Of a stretch of DNA of 64,000 bases, positions 53,053 to 61,700 are shown piece by piece. Below the pieces are notes generated by a model. It made no database searches and was not told where the DNA came from. It saw only the letters and a list, made by a program, of their open reading frames with translations. Source of the DNA: CAVVDT01 sp963747005 (lineage in GTDB: Bacteria > Pseudomonadota > Alphaproteobacteria > Rhizobiales > Aestuariivirgaceae); the NCBI GenBank assembly GCA_963747005.1, contig CAVVDT010000013.1, positions 325,805 to 389,804 on the forward strand. Reading direction: 5' to 3'. Position numbers and translations under genes: made by a program. The number at the start of each line of letters is the position of its first letter. The stretch's first letter is position 1.

Positions 53053-53288
53053 GACCTGAACCCCTTCTGAAGGCGCACCGCTACCGGATAACCCCGAGCG
53101 TCCCCCCCGCCTCGACCCGCCCCGCGTCCGGCAGGCAGCGCCTTCAGAACCGAAGCAACCGGCCCGGCCCTCCCTCCGGGCCGGTTGGCTTTTGGCGCCT
53201 TGGCGCCAACTTGACTCTCGATGGAAAGAAAATCTCAGCAATTTCCTGCCAACGTCGCGCCATCGATGCCCGGCGGCAGGGGGATTGC

Positions 53289-54503
53289 ATGGCAGTTGTC
53301 TCCATATTCGAACGGCGAATGGAGGTTGGCGCGGTAGGTGCGGGCCAGTGTACGTCGACACCGGCTGGCATCGAGACGGGCATTTCGACCGGCATCGCCG
53401 ACGATCTTCAATCGCTGCGCGCGCTGGAGGCGGAGTGGCGGGCGCTGCAACGCCGCGCGGCGCGACCCAGCCAGGTTTTCCAGAGTTTCGACTGGTGCGA
53501 TGCCTGGGCCGGCCGGCTCGGCGAGGATCGCGGACGGGACATACGCATCGTCACCGTTCGCGTCGACGGCCGGCTCGCTCTCGTATGGCCGCTGATGCGG
53601 GTCAGCGTGGGGCCGTTCAGCGTGTTGCGCTGGCTATCCGATCCCTACGGCCAGTACGGCGACGTGCTGATTGCCGCCGACGCCGAGCGCGAGAGCCTCC
53701 TCAAGGCGGCGTGGGCGCGCATTCGCGCCCTGCCCGGCATAGACGCCATTCGCCTGCGGCATGTGCGTTCGGACGCCATGGCCGCCTCGTTTCTGGCGCA
53801 ACATTGCCGGCCGGTCGGCCCCAACGACAGCGCGCCCTGCCTCGATCTCTCCGCCTTCGCCGACGAGGCCGCCTACGACAGGCGATATACCAAGGCACAA
53901 CGCCGCCGCCGCAAGCGCATTCGCAAGGACCTGCAGGAAAAGGGGACCCTCGACTTCCGCGTGCTGCGTAACGGGCCCGAGTTTGACAGCCTCATCGAAC
54001 GCACCATTGCTGAAAAGCGCCACTGGCTGGCCGAACGCGGCCTGCACTCGCGCCCGCTTGCCGACCCGCGTCTGCGCGACTTCCTGTGCCGGCTTGCCGA
54101 TGCCGAGGAGCTTGACGTGGTGCTTTCGGTGCTGACGACCGGCAGCGAGCCCGTCGCCTTCGAGATCGGCCTGCGCTTTGGCGGGCATCACTTCGGTTAC
54201 ATCACCGCCCACGATACCCGCCTGACCGATGCCTCGCCGGCACGCCTGCACATGGACCTGTCGCAGCGCCGCGCCATCGCCGATGGCATGCGGGTCTTCG
54301 ATCTGATGGTGCCCGGCGATCCGCACAAGGTATCGTGGAGCTGCCACAGCGTCGATGTGTTCAATTTCTATGCGCCGGTCACGCTGAAGGGTCGCTGCTA
54401 CGGCCTTGCCTATCTGGAGGGCCTCAGGCCCCTGGCACGGCGTGCCTATTTCATCGCACCCCCCGCTATCAGGCGGCATTTCAAGCGCCTCGTCGGCGCC
54501 TGA
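53289..54503 (+). CDS. GNAT-type acetyltransferase, CelD/BcsL family
   Basis: A 404-residue protein of the tandem-GNAT group (Acetyltransf_6) often linked to polysaccharide or lipid acylation. The opening LQSLRALEAEWRALQRRAAR and SQVFQSFDWCDAWA, and the middle RRRRKRIRKDLQEKGTLDF, FDLMVPGDPHKVSW and GRCYGLAYLEG segments are typical. The acyl acceptor cannot be told. The ATG at 53289 has a GGGGGA upstream. It is followed by an MFS gene. Confidence 0.83.
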   Translation: MAVVSIFERRMEVGAVGAGQCTSTPAGIETGISTGIADDLQSLRALEAEWRALQRRAARPSQVFQSFDWCDAWAGRLGEDRGRDIRIVTVRVDGRLALVWPLMRVSVGPFSVLRWLSDPYGQYGDVLIAADAERESLLKAAWARIRALPGIDAIRLRHVRSDAMAASFLAQHCRPVGPNDSAPCLDLSAFADEAAYDRRYTKAQRRRRKRIRKDLQEKGTLDFRVLRNGPEFDSLIERTIAEKRHWLAERGLHSRPLADPRLRDFLCRLADAEELDVVLSVLTTGSEPVAFEIGLRFGGHHFGYITAHDTRLTDASPARLHMDLSQRRAIADGMRVFDLMVPGDPHKVSWSCHSVDVFNFYAPVTLKGRCYGLAYLEGLRPLARRAYFIAPPAIRRHFKRLVGA

Positions 54504-54602
54504 CGTTTTCCCCATTGGCGTGCCTACCAGGCGGGTTGGCGTGGATCGCCGGCCAGCGCCATGCTATAGGCGGCGCCTTCGGCAAGGTGGGCATACGGCA
54601 GC

Positions 54603-55835
54603 ATGGCGTCGCGACAGCAAACGGGTCTGGGCGAATGGACGGGCTGGCGCTCGCCCTTTGCGGCCCTGGTGGTGATGACGATCGGCAGCGAAATTGCCTT
54701 CGCCACCTGGTGGACACTGGCCAAGAACTTCGCCGTCAACGCCATCGGCTTCACCGGCGTGCAGGTCGGCATCCAGGAGTCTATTCGTGAAATCCCCGGT
54801 TTCCTGGCGTTTCTGGTGGTCTATGTGCTGCTGGCGATGCGCGAGCAGACGCTGGCGTTTGCCGCCCTGGCGCTCATGGGGCTCGGCGTGGCGGTGACCG
54901 GCTGGTTTCCCTCGGCCTGGGGCTTCTATCTCACCACCTTCGTGATGTCGCTGGGCTTCCACTACTTCCAGACGATGAACCAGTCGCTGCAATTGCAGTG
55001 GCTGCCCAAGGCGACTGCGCCGCACCGGCTTGGGCGCCTCGTGTCGGCCTCCGCCCTCGCCCAGCTTGCCGCCTATGGCCTCATCTTCATCACCTGGAAG
55101 ACCCTCGATCTTTCCTTCGCCACGGTGTTCGGGGTTGCCGGCACCATCACCTTCGGGCTGGCCGCCTTCTTGTGGATCGGCTGGCCGTCGTTTCGTGCCG
55201 ACACGCCGCAGCACAAGCAACTGGTGTTGCGGCGGCGCTACTGGCTCTACTACCTCCTCACCTTCATGGCAGGGGCGCGGCGGCAGATCTTCACCGTTTT
55301 CGCCAGCCTGTTGATGGTGACCCGCTTCGATTACGGGGTGCAGGATATCGCCGCCCTCTTCCTCATCAACTGCATCTTCCACATGCTGCTGGCGCCGAAG
55401 GTGGGGGCATTGATCATGCGGTTCGGCGAACGCCGCGCCCTGATCTTCGAATATGCCGGCCTGATCGGCGTCTTCACCGCCTATGCCTTTGTCACCAACG
55501 CCATGCTCGCCGCCGGTCTCTACGTGATCGACCATGCCTTCTTTGCCCTGGCCTTCGCCATCAGCACCTATTTCCAGAAGATCGCCGATCCCGCCGACAT
55601 CGCGCCGACGTCCGGCGTTTCCTTCACCATCAATCACGTGGCCGCGGTGGGTATCCCGGTGGTTTTCGGCCTGATATGGTTGTGGTCTCCAGCGATCGTG
55701 TTCCTGGCGGGGGCGGGCATGGCGGTGATTTCCCTTCTTCTGGCCTTTCTGGTACCGCGCGACCCGTGCGCCGGACAGGAGACCACCCTCGCCCGCTTCG
55801 ATCTCCCAGGTCTTCGGCCGCAGGCAGCGGAATGA
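54603..55835 (+). CDS. MFS transporter
   Basis: A 410-residue, 12-helix permease with about 23 residues before the first helix. QESIREIPGFLAFLVVYVLL and AGARRQIFTVFASLLMVTRF are visible. The substrate is unknown. Its stop lies 3 bases before the trkH start, so these two are probably one operon. Confidence 0.85.
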   Translation: MASRQQTGLGEWTGWRSPFAALVVMTIGSEIAFATWWTLAKNFAVNAIGFTGVQVGIQESIREIPGFLAFLVVYVLLAMREQTLAFAALALMGLGVAVTGWFPSAWGFYLTTFVMSLGFHYFQTMNQSLQLQWLPKATAPHRLGRLVSASALAQLAAYGLIFITWKTLDLSFATVFGVAGTITFGLAAFLWIGWPSFRADTPQHKQLVLRRRYWLYYLLTFMAGARRQIFTVFASLLMVTRFDYGVQDIAALFLINCIFHMLLAPKVGALIMRFGERRALIFEYAGLIGVFTAYAFVTNAMLAAGLYVIDHAFFALAFAISTYFQKIADPADIAPTSGVSFTINHVAAVGIPVVFGLIWLWSPAIVFLAGAGMAVISLLLAFLVPRDPCAGQETTLARFDLPGLRPQAAE

Positions 55836-55838
55836 GCG

Positions 55839-57326
55839 ATGCAGACCGCTGAGAGCGCCGGCCTTGCCCGCACCCTGGCCATCGACTACGAGAAGATCGG
55901 CCTGCCGATCGGCGTGATGGTGGCCATCCTGGGCATCACGATGCTGGTGCCCGCCGTCGTCGATCTGCAAGCCGGCAGCCCCGACTGGCGCATCTTCGTG
56001 CAGGCGGCGCTGGTGGTGACGGGCCTCGGCGCCACCCTCGCCTTGTCGTGCATGCGGCCGTTGCAGCCGCTCAGCCTGCGCGAATGCTTCGTGCTGGTGG
56101 TGGCGAGCTGGCTGGTGGTGAGCCTTGCCGGCGCCCTGCCGCTGATGCTGACCAGCAATGGCCTGAGCCTCACCGATGCCTTCTTCGAAGCCGCCTCGGC
56201 GCTCACGACTACCGGCTCGACGGTCATGTCGGGTCTCGACAAGCTGCCGCCGGGCGTCCTTGTCTGGCGTTCGATGATGCAGTGGATCGGCGGCCTCGGG
56301 ATCATCGCCTTCGGCCTGCTGCTGCTGCCATTCCTCGGCATCGGCGGCCTGCAGCTCTTCCGCATCGAAAGCTCCGATACCTACGAGAAGACCGTGGCCC
56401 GCACCCAGGTGTTCGCCCGCCGGCTGGTGGCGGTCTATTTCCTCCTGACGCTCGGTTGCACGCTTTCCTATACGGCGGCCGGCATGAGCCTGTTCGATGC
56501 CGTCAACCATGCGATGACGACCCTGTCAACGGGCGGCTTTTCCACCCACGATGCTTCATTCGGCTATTTTCGCCAGCCGGCGATCCTGTGGTTCGCCTCG
56601 CTGTTCATGATCGCCGGCTCGCTGCCGTTCAGCCTCTATGTGCGGCTGTTCGATGCCCACCGCGCCAACCTGCTCGACGACATCCAGGTGCGCACCCTCC
56701 TCGGCGTGGTGGCGGCGATCTCGCTGACGCTGGTGGTGTGGCTGCTGATCCGCCAGCACCTCCCGCTGGGAACCGCCATCACCCATGTGGTGTTCAACGT
56801 CACATCGATCATCACCACCACGGGCTATGCCTCCACCGATTATCTGCTATGGGGCACCCTTCCCATCGCCATGATGTTCCTGGTGACCCTGCTGGGCGGC
56901 TGCACCGGATCGACGGCGGGCGGCATCAAGATGTACCGCCTGGTGGTCTACTGGAAGATCTTTTCCCGCCTGCTGGTCGACCTTAGGTTCCCCGACGGCG
57001 TCTTTCCCATCCGCTGCGGCGACCGGCCGATCACCAAGGAGGTGATGCTGTCGACGCTGGCCTTCCTCACCCTGTTCCTCGCCACCCTGCTCGGCGCCAC
57101 CCTTGCCCTCAGCCTCACCGGGCTCGACCTCGTCACCAGCCTGTCGGGTGCGGCCACCGCCTTGTGCAACGTCGGTCCCGGCCTCGGCGACATCGTGGGT
57201 CCCAGCGGCAATTTTGCGACCCTTCCTGACTTCAGCAAGTGGATCCTGGCGCTGGCGATGATCGTCGGCCGGCTGGAGATCGGCGCCGCTTACGTGGTAT
57301 TCCTGCCCTCCTTCTGGCGGGTCTAG
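55839..57326 (+). CDS. trkH: TrkH family potassium uptake protein
   Basis: TrkH/KtrB is the membrane channel subunit for low-affinity K+ uptake, gated by a TrkA-type RCK protein. The 495-residue product shows the four P loops with the selectivity glycines: TTTGSTVMSG, STGGFSTHD, TTTGYASTDY and the GPGLGDIVGP segment. About ten helices can be counted. No trkA is in the window; the partner must be encoded elsewhere. It follows the MFS gene by 3 bases. Confidence 0.9.
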   Translation: MQTAESAGLARTLAIDYEKIGLPIGVMVAILGITMLVPAVVDLQAGSPDWRIFVQAALVVTGLGATLALSCMRPLQPLSLRECFVLVVASWLVVSLAGALPLMLTSNGLSLTDAFFEAASALTTTGSTVMSGLDKLPPGVLVWRSMMQWIGGLGIIAFGLLLLPFLGIGGLQLFRIESSDTYEKTVARTQVFARRLVAVYFLLTLGCTLSYTAAGMSLFDAVNHAMTTLSTGGFSTHDASFGYFRQPAILWFASLFMIAGSLPFSLYVRLFDAHRANLLDDIQVRTLLGVVAAISLTLVVWLLIRQHLPLGTAITHVVFNVTSIITTTGYASTDYLLWGTLPIAMMFLVTLLGGCTGSTAGGIKMYRLVVYWKIFSRLLVDLRFPDGVFPIRCGDRPITKEVMLSTLAFLTLFLATLLGATLALSLTGLDLVTSLSGAATALCNVGPGLGDIVGPSGNFATLPDFSKWILALAMIVGRLEIGAAYVVFLPSFWRV

Positions 57327-57482
57327 GACCTGTCGGGCAGCAGGCTCGTGCGTTTGGATCGAATTCATCGAAAGTCATCCTGATCCGGGGTCGCCCCCCT
57401 GAGCCTGCCTGCCGCCCATCGTTTCGACCGTGTCTGAATTGCCACGATTGATTCGAAACTTGCATGCTTACGCAACGTTCGA

Positions 57483-57497
57483 TTGACTTTAAGTCAA
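57483..57497. promoter_or_regulatory. Perfect palindrome TTGACTTTAAGTCAA
   Basis: A 7-1-7 perfect inverted repeat (TTGACTT, T, AAGTCAA) lies just left of the IS1380 element, in a local AT-rich stretch. Its form suits an operator for a dimeric regulator. The gene it once served may have been displaced by the IS or lost. Confidence 0.5.
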
Positions 57498-57509
57498 ATT
57501 CGCTCCTAG

Positions 57510-59144
57510 CCCGGATATCTCACCCCGTCCAAGGACCATGCCCCTGTTGGGCCGGTCCGGGCGCGGCGTCCCCCGGCTGGGCTTGAGGCCGAGCGCGATG
57601 GTTGCCGCGGTGTGCGGCGCTGGTCGTTTCGGCGATGTCCTGTGTTGTTGACGGGAAGGGCTCAGGTCCGGCGGCTCATCGGGCCGCGGCGCATATTCGG
57701 GCGTGGGCCAGGGCAAATTCTTGCGCATAGGGACAGGCCGAGGCCATGGCGACCTTGATGCGCCGGGCCGACACCCGGACCTGGGCGCCGATCTTCAGCA
57801 GCTTCAGCCGGATCGTGCCGCAGGTGGCCTCGGCGAGCCGGGTGTGGGCGAGCCCGAGGCGGCGCAAGGCGCAGATCAGCACGTACGCGAAGGATGCAAA
57901 CCACAGCCTGAGCTGATTGGCGCGCATGGTGTGGGCGCTGGTGCGGTCGGCGTAGAGGTCGAGCTGGCACTCCTTGATCCGGTTCTCCATGTCGCCGCGG
58001 GCGCAGTAGAGGTCTTCGTAGAGTGCCCGTGCCGCCCAATGCTTCGGCTTGAGCGAGGTGACGATGAAGCGCGGGTTGGCGCCCAGCGTCGTCCATTCGG
58101 CCTTGGCGACGACCCGCCGCCGCGGCTCCAGCTGTCCCTGGTCGACCACATGAAGTCGCGGAAGACGCGGGCGGCCTGGCCGCTTGTTCTCGAGGCAGGC
58201 TGGCTTCCTCCAGCCGGAGCGATCTTCGTTTCCAGCCGCTTGTTGCGGGCAAGCCCGAAGATGTAGTCGACGCGGTTGGCCTCGCACCAGACCATCAGCT
58301 CCTCGCGGGCAAAGCCTGAATCGGCGCGCAGGATGATGCGCACCTTGGGCCACGTCTGGCGGATCCGGGTCACGATCCGCTCGACCTCCTCGGCCGCGCC
58401 GGCGCTGGCGTCGATGTTGGACCGCCTGAGCCTGGCGCTGAGCAGGTGCCGGCCGCAGAAGATGTAGAGCGGCAGGTAGCAGTAGCCGTTGTAGTAGCCA
58501 TGGAAGAACCGGCCTTCCTGTTGCCCGTGCAGCGGATCGTCGGTGGCGTCGAGATCGAGCACGATCTCAGGCAACGGCTTGTCGTGCGCGTCCACGAACA
58601 GATCGACGAACAGGGTTTCCAGCGCTCGGCCGTCGCAACTGATCTTGTGATAGCGCGTAGGCTCCGGCCGGCTCAGCTCCAGCCGGTTCAGCGTCGACTT
58701 GCCGGCAAGGACCGAGCAGTCGTCGCGCTTCGCCGTCAGGCTCTGCGACAGCAGAGCCAACGCCGGATCGTGGCGTAGCGTGTCGTGGTCGTCGACATCT
58801 TCATATCCCAGGGCGATCGCCGCGATGCGCTGCCCGACCAGGGTGCGCACGCTGTGAACCGTAAGGATCGGGTCGCGCCGGTCGACGAAGCAGGCGGCCA
58901 CCCGGTCGAACAGGCCGATGGCCTTGTCGACGTGGCGCAGCAGCAGCGCGCCGGCGTCCGAGGTGATCGCCCCGCCGTCGAAGCCGGCGACCACTTTGTG
59001 GCCGTCGAAGGCTTCAAATTCGAGCTGTTCAGAGATACAGTGTGTTGGCATCGGACCCTCTTTGCGAATCTGATAACTCTTTGTTGCAAAAGAAGTTTCT
59101 CAGATTCTTGGGCCCGATGCACTCTTTTCGGTGAGATATTCGGG
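57510..59144 (-). mobile_element. IS1380-family insertion sequence
   Basis: The ends read CCCGGATATCTCACC (57510-57524) and GGTGAGATATTCGGG (59130-59144), an imperfect inverted pair with one mismatch. CTAG flanks both sides (57506-57509 and 59145-59148) and is a candidate 4-base target duplication, though being a palindrome it could also be part of the ends. The length of about 1635 bases and one transposase gene match the IS1380 family. Confidence 0.85.
57676..59051 (-). pseudogene. IS1380-family transposase, frameshifted
   Basis: The transposase begins MPTHCISEQLEFEAFDGHK at 59051. Its N-terminal two thirds carry typical IS1380 segments: GAITSDAGALLLRH, VLDLDATDDPLHG (catalytic Asp), FHGYYNGYCYLPLYIF and LRADSGFAREELM (second Asp). 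At about 58113-58125 the frame shifts by one missing base within CG repeats. The remainder, with GANPRFIVTSL and the ENRIKECQLDLYADRTSAH catalytic Glu region, is in the next frame to 57676. A sequencing error is possible. Confidence 0.85.
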
Positions 59145-59212
59145 CTAGATCAGCATGCAATCGGGGTGGTGACACCAAATTGCAGAAAAACTTAACGAAT
59201 CCAGATGGTTGA

Positions 59213-59248
59213 GCATGATGTTATCCGTAGGCATGATGTTATCCGTAG
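59213..59248. repeat. 18-base direct duplication at the aminotransferase stop codon
   Basis: GCATGATGTTATCCGTAG is repeated exactly at 59213-59230 and 59231-59248. The second copy includes the TAA stop (59239-59241) of the class V gene; the first lies directly beyond it. Confidence 0.85.
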
Positions 59249-60759
59249 GGTAGCTCTACTTTTCGCCCATCATGCGCCAGGACCTGCGCGGATAGAGCCT
59301 GCTCCGATTTGTGATGAAACCTGGCGGTGTGCTTGTTGCTGACATAGTGCCGCGCCAACGTCGTTGCGTTCCTGGCGAGCATATTTACGCTGTCAATGAT
59401 GTACGCCGCTGTCGCATCGTCCGTGAGATAGTTGAAATTCAGCCGTATCCAGCCGGGTTTCTGAATTTCTTGCCCGGCAATGATCGCCTGGTGAATACGC
59501 TCCGATTCGTTTCTGTCGAGGCCAAGCAGCCTGTGCCCATACGGGCCCGCGCAAGCGCAACCGCCCCGCGCCTGAACTCCCGAAATATCGCTCAGCATGC
59601 GCGTAAACAATTGATGATGCACATGCCCGTTTGCGCCATCGCGTACCGTGAAGGAAAAAATCGGCAACCGGTTGGGCATGTCCGCGCCCAGAATGTTGAT
59701 CAGTGGATTGCCACGCCAGGCAGCCATTGCCCGACTGGTCAACTCGGTATCGCGGTGCTTTATGAAATCCGCTCCAACCGCCGCCTTGACCAGAAAGACG
59801 ACCGCCGCGCGGATATCGCCAATCACGTTGGGCGTGCCGGCCTCTTCCCGACTGGTAATCGAGCCGAGATATTCGTGCGCCCAAGACGAGACATAAGAAA
59901 CCGAACCGCCACCCGGCCAGGTAGGTCGGGTTGTGCGAACAATTGAATTGCGCACGATAAGCAATCCCGAAGCGCCCGGCCCGCCAGGAAACTTGTGCGG
60001 CGAAAGGAAGACTGCGTCCTTTTTCAGACCGGCGCCCGGGTTCATGTCTATGGAAAGATAGGGTGCACCACCGGCGTAGTCCCAGAACGCTAGTGCGCCA
60101 TGGCGCTTGAGAAGACGGGTCACCGCATCGACGTCCGTGACAATGCCTGTGACATTGGATGCAGCGGAGAACGACCCGACCAGAAGCTGTCTTCCGGCGC
60201 GCGCCTTCAATTCCGCCTCCAGCATCGCCAGGTCCGGACCACCTGCCGATGCTTCAGCAATCTCGATAACCTCGGCGCCGCTCTCGCGCCAGGGAAGGAT
60301 ATTTGAGTGATGTTCGTAGGGACCGACGAAAACAGCAGGGGTCGCAACGCTACCGTCAGATGAGGGTCGCCCCGCACATTCGAAATCGGCGACGCCGCAA
60401 AGGGTGACGATGCGGTTTATGGCCGAAGTTGCCCCGGACCCGGTGAAAATGACCGAGCAGTCCTTGCCGGCATTGGTTAGGGCCGCAATGAGCGCACGCG
60501 CCTCCTCGCGCAACCGGGTCGTGTAGGCGCCACAATAAGATGCCTCGGTGTGACTGTTGGCATAGTACGGAAGGACATGTTCGGCGATGAAGTCCTCCAC
60601 TTGACGCAATGGCCGTCCGGACGCTGTGTAGTCCGCGTAGACCAACCTTTTCATGCCGAACGGAGTGGGGATTTCGGTGCCCTCGCCGATGAGGCCGGCG
60701 CGCAGTTGCGCAACGATGTCGCCGGTTTCAAGGCTCTCCTGAAAACGTTCGAGCACCAT
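59239..60759 (-). CDS. Class V aminotransferase / cysteine-desulfurase-like PLP enzyme
   Basis: A 506-residue PLP enzyme of fold type I. The Schiff-base lysine is Lys256 in FLSPHKFPGGPG, the cofactor-stacking His is in GPYEHHSNILPW, and a cysteine-rich GGCACAGPYGHRLLG near residue 400 stands where SufS-type desulfurases hold their catalytic Cys. The N-terminal part (YADYTASGRPLRQVEDFIAE) is typical of the SufS/CsdA clade. The start at 60759 has AAGGTG upstream. It is divergent from an Lrp regulator and lies next to an IS; the substrate is unknown. Confidence 0.83.
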   Translation of the reverse strand: MVLERFQESLETGDIVAQLRAGLIGEGTEIPTPFGMKRLVYADYTASGRPLRQVEDFIAEHVLPYYANSHTEASYCGAYTTRLREEARALIAALTNAGKDCSVIFTGSGATSAINRIVTLCGVADFECAGRPSSDGSVATPAVFVGPYEHHSNILPWRESGAEVIEIAEASAGGPDLAMLEAELKARAGRQLLVGSFSAASNVTGIVTDVDAVTRLLKRHGALAFWDYAGGAPYLSIDMNPGAGLKKDAVFLSPHKFPGGPGASGLLIVRNSIVRTTRPTWPGGGSVSYVSSWAHEYLGSITSREEAGTPNVIGDIRAAVVFLVKAAVGADFIKHRDTELTSRAMAAWRGNPLINILGADMPNRLPIFSFTVRDGANGHVHHQLFTRMLSDISGVQARGGCACAGPYGHRLLGLDRNESERIHQAIIAGQEIQKPGWIRLNFNYLTDDATAAYIIDSVNMLARNATTLARHYVSNKHTARFHHKSEQALSAQVLAHDGRKVELPYG

Positions 60760-61036
60760 GGTTTCACCTTCCGGGTTATTATCTGGAGCCTTTTCCAACC
60801 ATCCGGAACGACCTGACGGCCTTCAAATCACAACCGGCTCCGTCAAACGGTTCAATAGCGAAAGCCAAGGATTGAACCCGGCGGTTGGCATCATGCCGGT
60901 ATTGGCGGATGTCGACCGGCGGTTTCAGGCTTGCAGGGCTTGGCCTGTTGATATGATAGGTCAACCAGGCGTGGATTTTATCCAATAAATGTCGTAGAAT
61001 TTGACATTATGAGGCTATTATGATCGATGTTTTGGC

Positions 61037-61519
61037 ATGAAATTCGATCAATTTAATATCAAGATTCTTCGCGCCATCCAACGCGACAGCGCCCTCTCTC
61101 AAAGGGAGCTAGCCGAGAAAATGAACTTGTCCCCGAACGCCTGCTGGCATCGGGTTCAAAATCTCAAAAAGCAGGGGGTAATTCTCGGCCAGACGGCAAG
61201 GCTGGACCGCCGGAAGCTCAATCTCGGTCTGGTGGTCTTCGTCATGGTGCGCACGCGGCATCACTCGGTCGAGTGGCTTGAGGCGTTTCGCGAGCACGTC
61301 TCCCTGATCCCCGAGGTCATCGATTTCTTCCGCATCGGCGGCGACTATGACTATTTTCTCAAGGTGGTGACTCGGGACATGGAAAGCTATGACAATGTCT
61401 ATCAGCGGCTGATCGCCAAAGTTGAACTCGATTCAGTCACCTCCTACTTTGCCATGGAGGCTATCGAAGAGCAGCGTCCCTTGCCAATTTATCAGTCGCT
61501 CGAAAAGAGTGATCAGTAG
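61037..61519 (+). CDS. Lrp/AsnC family transcriptional regulator
   Basis: A 160-residue regulator with an N-terminal helix-turn-helix (DSALSQRELAEKMNLSPNAC) and a C-terminal RAM ligand-binding domain (FFRIGGDYDYFLKVVTRDME). Such proteins form octamers that sense amino acids. Its divergence from the class V PLP gene, with 277 bases between the starts, suggests it controls that gene. Confidence 0.92.
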   Translation: MKFDQFNIKILRAIQRDSALSQRELAEKMNLSPNACWHRVQNLKKQGVILGQTARLDRRKLNLGLVVFVMVRTRHHSVEWLEAFREHVSLIPEVIDFFRIGGDYDYFLKVVTRDMESYDNVYQRLIAKVELDSVTSYFAMEAIEEQRPLPIYQSLEKSDQ

Positions 61520-61537
61520 ATTGAACAGGACAGCCCC

Positions 61538-61696
61538 ATGCCCTCGCTTGGCACTGGTGATGAGGCGGCGTATGCCAGCAAGCTCTTCTTCCTCATACCC
61601 TGCGAGTCTGGTCCAATCGCGCCCAACTGGCCCCGCGACCCTGACACCGAACGGACACCGGACCTCTTGCGTATGCCCGAAATAGCTGTTTACTGA
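61538..61696 (+). CDS. Possible 52-residue ORF before the AraC gene
   Basis: A short open frame begins MPSLGTGDEAAYASKLFFLI and ends TGA four bases before the AraC start. AGGA lies seven bases before its ATG, while the AraC ATG at 61701 has no visible ribosome-binding site. It could be a translational coupler. No homologue is recognised, so it may also be chance. Confidence 0.35.
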   Translation: MPSLGTGDEAAYASKLFFLIPCESGPIAPNWPRDPDTERTPDLLRMPEIAVY

Positions 61697-61700
61697 TTGT

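Noticed and set aside
54564..56510. A 648-codon minus-strand frame across the MFS and trkH genes
   Set aside because: It is antisense to two clear membrane proteins and is charge-rich, with no domain.
60961..61036. A sigma-70 promoter for the Lrp gene at TTGACA 61001-61006
   Set aside because: The only good -10 matches lie 9-12 bases away instead of 16-18, so the pair does not form a promoter.
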